This document shows, piece after piece, positions 7,612-15,787 of a stretch of DNA of 64,000 nucleotides. Source of the stretch: Streptomyces sp. 1331.2 (GTDB taxonomy: Bacteria > Actinomycetota > Actinomycetes > Streptomycetales > Streptomycetaceae). The translations under genes were made by a program, and so were the position numbers. Under the pieces are notes generated by a model, which ran no database searches, had not been told where the DNA came from, and saw only the letters and a list, made by a program, of their open reading frames with translations. Location of the stretch: assembly GCF_900199205.1 (NCBI RefSeq), contig NZ_OBMJ01000002.1, positions 248,001 to 312,000 on the forward strand, written 5' to 3'. Positions within the stretch are counted from its first letter, which is position 1; each line of letters starts with the position of its first letter.

Positions 7612-8892
7612 ATGCGGAGGAACGGACGTGGTGGGCGGAGACGTCTGGGCTGGCTGCTCGCGAGCGTACTGGCGCTGATCGGTGCGGCCGTTCCGGCGGG
7701 GTCGGCCTCGGCGGCGGTGCCGTCCAACCTGACGCTGGAGGCGACCTACAGCAGTGTCGCCAACGGCTGGGACCGCGTCGAGCGCTACCTCGACACCACC
7801 CCCGGCTTCCGCCAGGAGCAGTATCCGCCGGACGGCCGCGGCAACCAGGACGGCCAGCGGCTCACCTTCTTCGGCGGCGTCAAGCAGCCCTTCTCCGGCC
7901 GTTTCCTGCTCTACTCCGCGCCGGGCTGGAACACCGGAGCGCACCAGGTCCCGGTGCTGCTGGTGCACGGTGCCAACGACAATCCGGACCGGGCCTGGGC
8001 CAACCCCGGCGAGTCCGGCGGCTACGGCTGCGGCGCCGCCTCCTGCCCGGGCACCGGGCTGATGCAGACGCTGGCCGGGCAGGGCTACCGGGTCTTCGCG
8101 ATCGGCTTCGCGCACAAGCAGGGCGACAACCTGATGCAGGCTCAGGAGGTCGGCGACGCGGTCGCGTTGATCCGCGCCAAGCTCGGTGTCCCGCGGGTGG
8201 ACGTGGTGGGCTGGAGCAAGGGCGAGATGTCGGCCCGGGCCTACGTTTCCTCGGTCAAGCCCGCCTGGGGCCGCCCGTACGCGGGCGACGTGCGCAAGCT
8301 GATCACGCTCGGCGGTCCGAACGGTGGCTACGACTATCCCTTCGCGCACGGCTGGGCGCACGACTTCTCGATCTGGCCGCAGTGCGGTGGTGCGGTCAAC
8401 GCCCCCTCCCCGCAGCTGCACATGACCTGCTACGGCACCTACACCGCGCACCCGGAGTTCTCCTTCACACCGACGAGCGGCTACGACGACTACCCGGGGC
8501 AGCGGCAGATGCTGGCCCGCTGGGACTCGGCCTTCGGCGTCGACCAGACTCAGCAGGACTGGTACACGACCTACTACGGCGGGCAGGGCTTCTACACCGA
8601 CGGCGGCGGCATCCAGGCCGCGATCGACGCCGGCTCGCTGATCGCCCCGCTGCACCAGGCCGGGGTGCCCTCCTCGGTCACGGCGTACCTGCTGGCCGGC
8701 GGCACGCCCAACGTCCTCGGGATCTTCAACGAGGACCGTGGCCCGAGCGACGGCGTGGTCTTCGTGGCCAGTGCGCTGGACACCACCGGTTTCGGCACCG
8801 TCGGCGGCACCACGCTGATCGCCTCGGCCAACCACCTGGAACTCGGCTGGGACAGCGCGGCGAGCGCGCAGGTCGCCGGCTGGCTGAACTGA
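7612..8892 (+). CDS. Secreted lipase-like alpha/beta hydrolase
   Basis: A 426-residue exported hydrolase. It starts MRRNGRGGRRRLGWLL, a twin-Arg-rich basic n-region followed by a hydrophobic core and an ASA cleavage site near residue 34. The alpha/beta fold shows VLLVHGAND at about 115-123 (oxyanion strand) and the nucleophile elbow GWSKG at 200-204, giving Ser202. Four cysteines around CGAASC and CGGAVN may form disulfides. It resembles lipase class 2/triacylglycerol lipase-like proteins. AACGAGGAGTG lies 7-9 bp before the ATG. A second alpha/beta hydrolase starts 11 bp after its stop, so the two are probably cotranscribed. Exact substrate is unknown. Confidence 0.85.
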   Translation: MRRNGRGGRRRLGWLLASVLALIGAAVPAGSASAAVPSNLTLEATYSSVANGWDRVERYLDTTPGFRQEQYPPDGRGNQDGQRLTFFGGVKQPFSGRFLLYSAPGWNTGAHQVPVLLVHGANDNPDRAWANPGESGGYGCGAASCPGTGLMQTLAGQGYRVFAIGFAHKQGDNLMQAQEVGDAVALIRAKLGVPRVDVVGWSKGEMSARAYVSSVKPAWGRPYAGDVRKLITLGGPNGGYDYPFAHGWAHDFSIWPQCGGAVNAPSPQLHMTCYGTYTAHPEFSFTPTSGYDDYPGQRQMLARWDSAFGVDQTQQDWYTTYYGGQGFYTDGGGIQAAIDAGSLIAPLHQAGVPSSVTAYLLAGGTPNVLGIFNEDRGPSDGVVFVASALDTTGFGTVGGTTLIASANHLELGWDSAASAQVAGWLN

Positions 8893-8902
8893 GGAGATCC
8901 GG

Positions 8903-9931
8903 ATGATCACCGATCGACTGGTAGCCACCGACCGGCTGACCGTGAACTACGCCGAGGTCGAGGGCCGGACCGGGGAGCCCGTGGTCCTGGTGCACGGCAA
9001 CGTCTCCTCCGGCGTCTTCTGGCACTCGACGATGGCCGAACTCCCGCCGCGATACCGGCCGTTGGCGCCCGACCTGCGCGGCTTCGGCGGCAGCGAGCCG
9101 CTGCCGGTGGACGCCACCCGGGGTCTGCGCGACCACAGCGAGGACCTGCTTTCCTTCGTGGCGGAACTGGCACTCGGCCCGGTGCACCTGGTCGGCTGGA
9201 GCATGGGCGGCGGCGTGGTGCTGCAACTGCTGCGCGACCGGCCGGAGCTGGTCCGCTCGCTCACCCTGGTCAACCCGGTCTCCCCGTACGGCTTCGGCGG
9301 CACCCACGGGGTGGACGGACGGCTCAACTCGCCCGACGGAGCGGGCTCCGGCGCCGGCGGTGCGGCCCCCGAGTTCGTCCGGTTGCTGCGCGAGGGCGAG
9401 CCGGGCACCGGGTCGCCGTTCGCGCCGCGCTCGGTGCTGGACACCGCCTACGTCAGCGAGCCGCTCGCGGAGCCGGACCGCTATGTGGCGGCGATGCTGA
9501 CCACCCGGACCGGCGAGGACCACTACCCGGGCGACAGCCGTACCAGCGAGGCCTGGCCGGGCTTCGGACCCGGCGAACGCGGGGTGCTCAACTCGATGGC
9601 GCCGACCCACTTCCGGATCGACGACCTGGAAGTGGTCGAGCCGAAGCCGCCGATCCTGTGGATCCGCGGCACGGCCGACGTGATCGTCTCCGACGCCTCG
9701 CTCTTCGACCTGGCCCACCTGGGGGCCATCGGTGCGGTTCCGGGCTGGCCCGGCGCGGACACGTGCCCGGCGCAGCCGATGGTGGCGCAGACCCGCGCCG
9801 TGCTGGACCGCTACGCCGCCGCGGGCGGCCGGGTGCGCGAGGTCGCGGTCGAAGGTGCCGGGCACAGCGTGCAGTTGGAGCGCCCGAAGGAGTTCCTGGC
9901 GGCGCTGGTGGAGACGCTGGGCGGGACGTGA
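8903..9931 (+). CDS. Alpha/beta fold hydrolase
   Basis: A 342-residue cytoplasmic protein without signal peptide. PVVLVHGNVSSG carries the His-Gly oxyanion region and HLVGWSMGGG gives the Ser nucleophile in G-W-S-M-G. A C-terminal EGAGHSVQLERP supplies the catalytic His, and ILWIRGTADVIV is the usual strand before the acid residue. Family members include epoxide hydrolase-like and haloperoxidase-like esterases. Substrate cannot be told. The GAGGAG ribosome site overlaps the stop of the secreted lipase, suggesting translational coupling with that gene. Confidence 0.85.
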   Translation: MITDRLVATDRLTVNYAEVEGRTGEPVVLVHGNVSSGVFWHSTMAELPPRYRPLAPDLRGFGGSEPLPVDATRGLRDHSEDLLSFVAELALGPVHLVGWSMGGGVVLQLLRDRPELVRSLTLVNPVSPYGFGGTHGVDGRLNSPDGAGSGAGGAAPEFVRLLREGEPGTGSPFAPRSVLDTAYVSEPLAEPDRYVAAMLTTRTGEDHYPGDSRTSEAWPGFGPGERGVLNSMAPTHFRIDDLEVVEPKPPILWIRGTADVIVSDASLFDLAHLGAIGAVPGWPGADTCPAQPMVAQTRAVLDRYAAAGGRVREVAVEGAGHSVQLERPKEFLAALVETLGGT

Positions 9932-9940
9932 GCACCTTGA

Positions 9941-9974
9941 CGTCGGCGGTGTCGGCGGCGTCGGCGGCGTCGTT
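9941..9974 (+). repeat. GTCGGCGG short tandem repeats
   Basis: Just downstream of the hydrolase stop the sequence repeats GTCGGCGGC/GTCGGCGGT with a 9-bp period about three times, then GTCG. It is non-coding and likely slippage-derived. Confidence 0.6.
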
Positions 9975-10042
9975 CCGGGGGGGGCGGGTCGTGTGAGCCC
10001 GCCGCACCGGACGGATCGTCAAGTGGTGTGCTCGACAGTGCA

Positions 10043-10085
10043 ATGGCTTGGCCAACCTTGTCCCTGATCCTCTTGCCCAAGCCAT
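10043..10085. repeat. Inverted repeat upstream of G1 peptidase
   Basis: ATGGCTTGG (10043-10051) and CCAAGCCAT (10077-10085) form a perfect 9-bp-arm inverted repeat with a 25-nt spacer, about 100 bp before the endopeptidase gene. It may be a weak terminator for the hydrolase operon or a leader hairpin. Confidence 0.35.
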
Positions 10086-10184
10086 GACAGGCGGCTCATC
10101 CTGAACTGCCACCCGTCAACGGCCGCCCCCACGGCCTTCGTTGGCGTGTGCGCTCCTGATCGTCCCCTCACGAAGGAGCCCAGC

Positions 10185-10904
10185 ATGCGCAGATTCGTGA
10201 TCCGCCTCGCCATTCTTGCCTCCGCGGCCACCACACTGGCCGCCCCCGCCGCCCCGACCGCCGCGGCGGCCGCCCAGGGGCTCGCGTTCCGCCCGCTGCA
10301 GTACAACACCAACGGCTACAACTGGGGCGGCTACGCAGCGACCGGCAGTGGCTTCAGTTCGGTCTCGGCGTCCTGGACCGAGCCAAATGCGACCTGCAAC
10401 TCCACCAACGACCTCTACGCCCCGTGGGTCGGCATCGACGGGTACGGCTCCTCCAGCGTGGAGCAGACCGGGGTGGCCACCGACTGCTCCAGCGGCAGCC
10501 CCGTCGACCAGGCCTGGTACGAGATGTACCCGGCGAGCCCGGTCTACCTGAGCCAGAGTTCGTACCCGGTGTCGGCCGGCGACCACATCACCGCCTCGGT
10601 GACCTACGTCGGAAGCAACCGGTACACCCTCAAGCTGACCGACTCCTCACGGGGCTGGACCTACACCACCACCAAGTCCACCAGCGCCCAGCGGACCAGC
10701 GCCGAGGTCATCATCGAGTCGCCGACCGGCGCCTACCCCGACTTCGGGACGCTGACCTTCACTTCGGCCACCGTCAACGGCAGGTCCCTCGGCTCCGCCG
10801 GGCCGGTCGCCCTCGACCCCAGCTCCAACGGCGCCTACGAGGCCACCACCGGCGGCCTGGGCTCCAGCGGCACCAGCTTCACCGAAACGTTCCTCCAGGA
10901 GTAG
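10185..10904 (+). CDS. Secreted G1-family (glutamic) endopeptidase
   Basis: A 239-residue exported acid peptidase of the eqolisin (peptidase A4/G1) family. An N-terminal signal peptide of about 30 residues (RRFVIRLAILASAATTLAA) precedes the mature beta-sandwich. NWGGY (46-50), APWVGIDGYG (79-88) and WYEMYP (111-116) are family hallmarks. The catalytic pair is inferred as Gln94 (in VEQTG) and Glu174 (in SAEVIIE). Cys71 and Cys101 could form a disulfide. Such enzymes cleave proteins outside the cell at low pH. ATG 10185 is preceded by GAAGGAG at 10172-10178, so the upstream in-frame GTG at 10146 is unlikely. A strong hairpin terminator follows. Confidence 0.88.
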   Translation: MRRFVIRLAILASAATTLAAPAAPTAAAAAQGLAFRPLQYNTNGYNWGGYAATGSGFSSVSASWTEPNATCNSTNDLYAPWVGIDGYGSSSVEQTGVATDCSSGSPVDQAWYEMYPASPVYLSQSSYPVSAGDHITASVTYVGSNRYTLKLTDSSRGWTYTTTKSTSAQRTSAEVIIESPTGAYPDFGTLTFTSATVNGRSLGSAGPVALDPSSNGAYEATTGGLGSSGTSFTETFLQE

Positions 10905-10912
10905 CGACCCTG

Positions 10913-10954
10913 GGTGCCGGGGCGGGCGGATTGCCACCCGCCTGCCCCGGCACC
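10913..10954 (+). terminator. Hairpin terminator after G1 peptidase
   Basis: A 17-bp stem has its left arm at 10913-10929 and right arm at 10938-10954. It contains one non-Watson-Crick (G/T) position and an 8-nt loop. It starts 8 bp after the peptidase stop. Confidence 0.75.
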
Positions 10955-10984
10955 GCCCCCCTTCGCCGGGTCGGGCGAGACCGA

Positions 10985-11015
10985 CGGCGGCCGGCCCACC
11001 GTAGGGGGGCCGCCG
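10985..11015. terminator. Second hairpin between convergent genes
   Basis: CGGCGGCC (10985-10992) pairs with GGCCGCCG (11008-11015) across a 15-nt loop. It lies 3 bp beyond the lipoprotein stop on the minus strand, so it probably terminates that gene. Confidence 0.55.
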
Positions 11016-11017
11016 CT

Positions 11018-11416
11018 TCAGCGCGCCGGGCCCGGGGGTGCGGCGGCGGAGCCGTGGACCCGGTCGGTCGGGTTCTCGACGTCGAGGGACGGCGTCGGCG
11101 CGGGGGCCGGCGTGGCAGCCACGGGAGGTGGAGTCGCGGTGCGGGACGGCGCCGTGGCGGCCGGGGCCGTCCGGGGCGGTGCGGGGGCGGCCGTGCCCGG
11201 GGCTGCCGGAAGAGCCGGCGAAGGTGCCGTCGTGGTGGCCGGTCCGGTGCCGGCCGTCGTCGGGGCTGCCGTCGAAGGCGGTGCCGTGACGGTGCTGGTG
11301 GGGGCCGCGGGCGGGCCGGGAGGCTGGTTGCCGCCCTTGCCCGGGTCGCAGGCCGAGGCGGTACCGAGCGCGGTGAGGACGAGGACGGCGATCCCCGCGG
11401 CTCTGTGTCGGTGCAT
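11018..11416 (-). CDS. Pro/Thr/Ala-rich lipoprotein
   Basis: A predicted 132-residue surface lipoprotein. It starts MHRHRAAGIAVLVLTALG and has a lipobox-like A-S-A-C with the lipidated Cys at residue 23. The remainder is almost entirely Pro, Thr, Ala and Ser, with no globular domain; this is a mucin-like spacer that could be O-glycosylated. ATG 11416 was chosen over the longer in-frame start at 11587 because GGGAGATC precedes it and the signal sequence begins there. It is convergent with the G1 peptidase and divergent from the beta-propeller protein. Function is unknown. Confidence 0.6.
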   Translation of the reverse strand: MHRHRAAGIAVLVLTALGTASACDPGKGGNQPPGPPAAPTSTVTAPPSTAAPTTAGTGPATTTAPSPALPAAPGTAAPAPPRTAPAATAPSRTATPPPVAATPAPAPTPSLDVENPTDRVHGSAAAPPGPAR

Positions 11417-11557
11417 GCGGCAGGATCTCCCGGTTGTGGCGGACGGTGTGGCCATGGGACGGGATCCGGACGGAACCGGTTCCCCGGGCCTGGCCCCGAC
11501 CCTCCCCGATCGGCGCTGCCTCGACCGGGTGCGGCCGGTCGGCATTCCGTTGTCCTG

Positions 11558-11602
11558 AACTGATTTCACAGAATTGGTTTTAATCACTCGTTATGCCAAT
11601 TC
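11558..11602. promoter_or_regulatory. AT-rich divergent promoter island with inverted repeat
   Basis: This is a short A/T-rich patch in very GC-rich surroundings. GAATTGG (11571-11577) and CCAATTC (11596-11602) form perfect 7-bp inverted arms around an 18-bp spacer containing TTTTAATCAC. It lies between the divergent lipoprotein and beta-propeller genes and is the natural place for an operator or promoter. Confidence 0.45.
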
Positions 11603-11649
11603 CCTTCCCAGCGTGCCATTTCACCGGCCAGGCTTCGATCTGCTCAAGT

Positions 11650-11673
11650 CGGGGTGCGCGATCGCGCACCCCG
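11650..11673. promoter_or_regulatory. 24-bp perfect palindrome in leader of beta-propeller gene
   Basis: A perfect 24-bp palindrome is centred on GATC, with arms CGGGGTGCGC and GCGCACCCCG. It ends 7 bp before the AGGGAGG ribosome site (11681-11687) of the secreted protein. It can act as a DNA operator for a dimeric repressor or as a 10-bp RNA hairpin with a 4-nt loop. Confidence 0.5.
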
Positions 11674-11695
11674 GATGCCCAGGGAGGACGCACCC

Positions 11696-14416
11696 GTGCC
11701 GAACAGGCAACGACGACGGCTGCTCATGAGCGCCGTCACGCTCACCGCTCTCGGCCTGACCACCACTCAGGCCCTCGCCGCACCCGCCGCACCGTCCGCA
11801 GCCCAGCCGGTCCCGGTGCAGCACCTGACCGAGATCGGTCAGAAGCACGCCCAGAAGGTCAAGGGCAAGTCGGCAGCCGGCCAGGCCGTCTCCGCCAAGG
11901 CGTTCTCCGCCAAGGCCGAGTCCGGCGGGGACGAGGGCGACGAGGCGGAGAACTCCGCCGAGGGCACCGCGCAGTACACCGAGGCGCGCACCGCCCCCGG
12001 CGTGGTCGCTCCCGGTGCCTACGGCGCGGCGTGGGCGCAGCTGCAGTCGCTGCCGCACACCGGCGGTTCCTGGGACCACGTGACGAACAAGCCGTACAAC
12101 GGCGACGACCCGCGCTACCGGGACGTCAACTCCAACTCCAGCGGTGGTGCCGGCTTCGTCACCGGCCGGATCACCGGCCTCGCGGCCGACAGCGACGGGT
12201 ACGTCTACGCGGGCGGCGCCAACGGCGGGGTGTTCCGCTCCCGCACCGGCGGCGGGCACTGGGAGGCGATCGCCGACAGGCTGCCCACGCTGTCCACCGG
12301 CACCCTGAACCTCGACGGCGGCGGCCGGCTCTGGTACGCCACCGGCGAGTCCAACACCGGCGCGACCTCGTACGTCGGCACCGGCGTGTACGTCCTCGCG
12401 GACCCCAAGCACGGCGAGTTCCAGCCGGGCAACCGGGTCGGCGGCGCCGAGCTGGAGTCCACCACGATCCACCAGCTGCGCTTCGCCGGGGACAAGGTGT
12501 GGGCGGCCACCAACCGTGGCGTGTGGAGCCACTCCACCACCACGCTCTCGGGCCCGTGGACGCTGGAGTTCGCGCCCAACCCCGACTACCTGCCGGGCGG
12601 TTCGAAGGCGGGCGACCCGAGCGCGCCGTACAAGAACATCGCCAACGACGTCGCGATCGACCCCAAGGACCCGTCCAAGGTGATCCTGGCGGTCGGCTGG
12701 CGCGGCGGCGACACCTACAACGGCTTCTACGGCAAGGCCGCGGACGGCAGCTGGCAGCGCGTCGCCTCGCTCGGCGACCTGCCGACCGACGCCGCGAACG
12801 TCGGCAACGTGACCTTCGCCCGCTCGGCGGACGGCTCGCGCTACTACGCCATCGACCAGTCCCCGGACGTCATGGCGCACGACCCCGACACGGGCCTCAA
12901 GGGCATCTACGTCTCCACGTCCGGCTCCCCGTCCGGCCCGTGGACGCTGATCGCGGACAAGGACAAGCTCAAGGGCTCCGGCTCCGCGCTGCAGGACGAC
13001 GGCTACCAGCCCGGCATCCAGTCCTGGTACAACCAGTTCCTCCAGGTCGACCCGGCGAACCCGGACCACGTCTGGGCGGGCCTGGAGGAGGTCTTCGAGA
13101 CCACCGACGGCGGCGCCAAGTGGGCCACCATCGCCCCGTACTGGAACAACCCGTTCCCGTGCTGGAGCATCGACCCGGCCAAGCAGACCGGTGACTGCTC
13201 GCCGACCACGCACTCCGACCAGCACGCCGTCGCCGTCGGCAGCAGCCACGGCCAGGCCTCGGTGTACGTGGGCAACGACGGTGGCATCTACACCCGTCCG
13301 GTCAACGGTCAGCTGGACGCGGGCGGCCACGCCAAGGACTGGAAGTCCCTCAACGACGGCACGATCGACACCCTGCAGTACTACTCGGTCGGCGTCGGCA
13401 AGGACCCGGCGGACCGCTCCGGCAAGGGCGTGATCGTCAGCGGCGGTCTGCAGGACAACGGCGAGTCCATCCTGCGCGCCCACGACAAGGTGATGGGCTC
13501 CGACTTCGGCGGCGACGGCGCCGACACGATCGTCGACCCCGCCAACGGCTGCAACATCGCCGAGGAGTACGTCTACCTCGACATGTGGGTCACCCAGAAC
13601 TGCGCGGTCAACGACGGCAGTTGGACGAAGGACCCGAGCAAGGCCACCTCCTACGAGGTCGCCCCGCCCGACAAGGACCTCGGCGGCGCCGGGGCCCGCT
13701 TCATCGCCCCGATCACCGCCGACCCGAAGAACGGCGACACCTGGATCGCCGGCGGCCGGCACGTCTGGGTGCAGCACAAGGGCTACGCGATCCGCAGCGG
13801 CAGCGAGTGGACCCCGGCGTACGACCTCGGCGAGGGCCACGTCGCCACCGCTGTCGCCACCGTCAACGGCACCGTCTACGCGGGCTGGTGCGGCCCGTGC
13901 AACAACGTCGGCTTCAGCCGGGGCATCGCCGTCGGCAAGACCGACGGCACCGGCTGGCACCAGCTCAACCTGCCCGTCGACGGCACCCTGCCCAACCGCT
14001 ACGTCTCCTCCTTCGCGGTCGACGAGAACGACGCCCAGCACGTCTTCGTCTCCTTCAGCGGCTTCTCCCGCAGCTGGACCGAGGGCCCGGGCGCCGGCAT
14101 CGGCCACCTCTTCGAGACCCACGACGGCGGCACGAGCTGGACCGACGTCTCGGCCAACCTGCCCGACGTCCCGGCCACCTCGATCAAGCTGCTGCCGAAC
14201 GGCGGCCTCGCCCTCGGCACCGACCTCGCCGCCTTCTACCGCGCGCCCGGCACCAGCGACTTCAGGGTCCTCGGCAAGGGCCTGCCCACCACCTCGGTGC
14301 AGCAGCTGAAGATCGGCCCGGACGGCAAGCTCTACGCCGCCACCTTCGGCCGCGGCGTGTGGTCCTTCGACCTGCGCCGTCTCGGCCACGGCCGCTACGA
14401 CGAGACGGACGACTGA
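11696..14416 (+). CDS. Secreted beta-propeller (BNR/YVTN-type) protein
   Basis: A 906-residue exported protein. Signal peptide: basic NRQRRR, then a hydrophobic stretch ending TQALA near residue 28. A linker rich in Lys/Ala/Glu follows, then a long region of propeller blades from about residue 120 to the end. Asp-box-like elements are ETTDGGAKW and ETHDGGTSW, and repeated YAGGANGGVFRS/YVGNDGGIY strands suggest a sortilin/GH74-like multi-blade fold. Glycosidase activity is possible but no catalytic pair could be placed. GTG 11696 fits the AGGGAGG at 11681-11687; in-frame ATGs at 11654 and 11675 have poorer spacing. A three-fold tandem repeat begins at its stop codon. Confidence 0.75.
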   Translation: MPNRQRRRLLMSAVTLTALGLTTTQALAAPAAPSAAQPVPVQHLTEIGQKHAQKVKGKSAAGQAVSAKAFSAKAESGGDEGDEAENSAEGTAQYTEARTAPGVVAPGAYGAAWAQLQSLPHTGGSWDHVTNKPYNGDDPRYRDVNSNSSGGAGFVTGRITGLAADSDGYVYAGGANGGVFRSRTGGGHWEAIADRLPTLSTGTLNLDGGGRLWYATGESNTGATSYVGTGVYVLADPKHGEFQPGNRVGGAELESTTIHQLRFAGDKVWAATNRGVWSHSTTTLSGPWTLEFAPNPDYLPGGSKAGDPSAPYKNIANDVAIDPKDPSKVILAVGWRGGDTYNGFYGKAADGSWQRVASLGDLPTDAANVGNVTFARSADGSRYYAIDQSPDVMAHDPDTGLKGIYVSTSGSPSGPWTLIADKDKLKGSGSALQDDGYQPGIQSWYNQFLQVDPANPDHVWAGLEEVFETTDGGAKWATIAPYWNNPFPCWSIDPAKQTGDCSPTTHSDQHAVAVGSSHGQASVYVGNDGGIYTRPVNGQLDAGGHAKDWKSLNDGTIDTLQYYSVGVGKDPADRSGKGVIVSGGLQDNGESILRAHDKVMGSDFGGDGADTIVDPANGCNIAEEYVYLDMWVTQNCAVNDGSWTKDPSKATSYEVAPPDKDLGGAGARFIAPITADPKNGDTWIAGGRHVWVQHKGYAIRSGSEWTPAYDLGEGHVATAVATVNGTVYAGWCGPCNNVGFSRGIAVGKTDGTGWHQLNLPVDGTLPNRYVSSFAVDENDAQHVFVSFSGFSRSWTEGPGAGIGHLFETHDGGTSWTDVSANLPDVPATSIKLLPNGGLALGTDLAAFYRAPGTSDFRVLGKGLPTTSVQQLKIGPDGKLYAATFGRGVWSFDLRRLGHGRYDETDD

Positions 14417-14446
14417 TCCGTTTCTGATCCCTTTCTGACCCGTTTC
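14414..14446 (+). repeat. Three 11-bp tandem repeats beginning at the stop codon
   Basis: TGATCCGTTTC, TGATCCCTTTC and TGACCCGTTTC lie head to tail (14414-14424, 14425-14435, 14436-14446). The first TGA is the real stop of the beta-propeller gene. Since 11 is not a multiple of 3, the copies place a TGA in each reading frame. Confidence 0.8.
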
Positions 14447-14458
14447 GCCGAGCGACAC

Positions 14459-14502
14459 CGCCGGTGTGCGGACCGGTCATCCGACCGGTCCGCACACCGG
14501 CG
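14459..14502. terminator. 20-bp-stem bidirectional terminator
   Basis: A perfect inverted repeat has arms at 14459-14478 and 14483-14502 and loop ATCC. It lies between the convergent beta-propeller and LacI-type regulator genes, 6 bp from the regulator stop. Confidence 0.9.
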
Positions 14503-14507
14503 GTTCT

Positions 14508-15506
14508 TCATCCCGGGGGACAGGTGCTGTCGCGGACGACCAGTTCGGGCCGCAGCAGTTGCAGTGAGTTGACCACCGTGCCGGACTTGGCGACGGCGCG
14601 CAGCAGCAGTTCGATCGCCAGGCGGGCCATCTCCTGCTTGGGGATGGCGACGCTGGTGAGGGCGGGCCGGGCAAGGCGGACTTCGGGGTTGTCGTCGTGG
14701 CCGACGACGGACAGGTCGCCCGGCACGGAACGCCCGGCGAACCTGGCGGCCTCCAGGGCGCCGAGGGCGAGGACGTCGTGGGTGGCGAAGACCGCGGTCA
14801 GGGCGGGGTCGGCGGCGAGGGCCGCGTCGGCCGCGGCGAAGCCGCCCGCGACGGTGGGTTCGGCTGCGGTGTGGACGGCGCGGTCGGGGACGGTGAGGCC
14901 GTCGGCGGCGAAGGCCCGCCGGAATCCGGCCACGCGGGGGGCGTGGTCGGGACTGGCCAGGACGGCCACCCGCTCGTGTCCGAGGGCCCGCAGGTGGCGT
15001 CCGGCCAGGTAGCCCGCGTGCTCGTAGTCGATGGTGACGACCGGGAAGGTGTCCGGCACGTCGCTCTCCCAGGCGCACAGTGCGACCGGGAACCGGGCGT
15101 CGGCCAGCAGCGGCAGGTGGCCGATCAGGTCGCGGTCCCCGGCGATCAGCAGGGCGTCCACCGAGCGGCTGGTGAGGCCGGCGAGGTGGCGGCGGGCGCG
15201 CTCGCCGTCCAGGCGGGTGGTGCACAGCAGCAGGTGGTAGCCGTGCTCCTCCAGGACGTCCTCGACGGCTTCGACGACGGCGGAGTAGAACGCCCCGGCG
15301 ACGGTGGGCACGAACAGCCCCACGGTCCTGGTGCTGCCGGTGGCCAGTGAGCGGGCCACCAGGTTGGGGGTGTACCCGAGTTCGTCGATCGCGGCCCGGA
15401 CCCGGGCTGCGGTCGCGGGCCGTACGGCGACCCGGCCGCTGATGACGTTCGAGACCGTCTGCTTCGTGACGCCGGCCCGTCGGGCCACGTCCTGCATCGT
15501 CACCAT
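14508..15506 (-). CDS. LacI-family transcriptional repressor
   Basis: A 332-residue regulator. The N-terminal helix-turn-helix reads MQDVARRAGVTKQTVSNVIS, followed by the hinge-helix region (NLVARSLATGSTRTVGLFVP). The rest is a periplasmic-binding-like effector domain (VDALLIAGDR, VAVLASPDHAPR, DDNPEVRLARP). It is divergent from a sugar ABC operon, so it most likely represses that operon and itself in response to the transported sugar. Start 15506 was chosen because MVTMQDVARRAG is the usual LacI N-terminus. An upstream in-frame start at 15575 would lie across the operator. Confidence 0.9.
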   Translation of the reverse strand: MVTMQDVARRAGVTKQTVSNVISGRVAVRPATAARVRAAIDELGYTPNLVARSLATGSTRTVGLFVPTVAGAFYSAVVEAVEDVLEEHGYHLLLCTTRLDGERARRHLAGLTSRSVDALLIAGDRDLIGHLPLLADARFPVALCAWESDVPDTFPVVTIDYEHAGYLAGRHLRALGHERVAVLASPDHAPRVAGFRRAFAADGLTVPDRAVHTAAEPTVAGGFAAADAALAADPALTAVFATHDVLALGALEAARFAGRSVPGDLSVVGHDDNPEVRLARPALTSVAIPKQEMARLAIELLLRAVAKSGTVVNSLQLLRPELVVRDSTCPPG

Positions 15507-15520
15507 GAGCGCCCCACGAT

Positions 15521-15532
15521 TTGACCGGTCAA
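15521..15532. promoter_or_regulatory. LacI-type operator O1 (TTGACCGGTCAA)
   Basis: TTGACCGGTCAA is a perfect 12-bp palindrome with the central CG typical of LacI-family operators. It lies 15 bp before the repressor start, fitting autoregulation. A near-identical copy lies 144 bp away. Confidence 0.75.
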
Positions 15533-15664
15533 TCCTGATGACTCGACCGTAGGACCAGGGTTGAGGAGGAGTCAAGCCGTCCTGACAGGCCGTGAACTGG
15601 GCGACGGAAGCGGAGCGCGTACGACCGCTCGGGCCGGTCCGGCCAATATTGCCGGGTCTCTTGT

Positions 15665-15676
15665 TTTACCGGTCAA
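15665..15676. promoter_or_regulatory. LacI-type operator O2 (TTTACCGGTCAA)
   Basis: It matches O1 at 11 of 12 positions and lies about 110 bp before the binding-protein start. The centre-to-centre distance to O1 is 144 bp, which would also allow looping between the two sites. Confidence 0.7.
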
Positions 15677-15787
15677 GTGAGCTATACGGTTCCCAACCAT
15701 CCAGCGGGGCCGGGTCTGCCGCCTCCCTGCCCCCGACGTCTGCCTGCCCGGGCCCGCGCGGCCGTCGTGCCTCCGAGAGGACACCCC

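Noticed and set aside
11621..14458. 945-codon minus-strand frame
   Set aside because: Antisense to the secreted propeller gene, low-complexity Val/Gly/Asp/Arg composition, no ribosome site.
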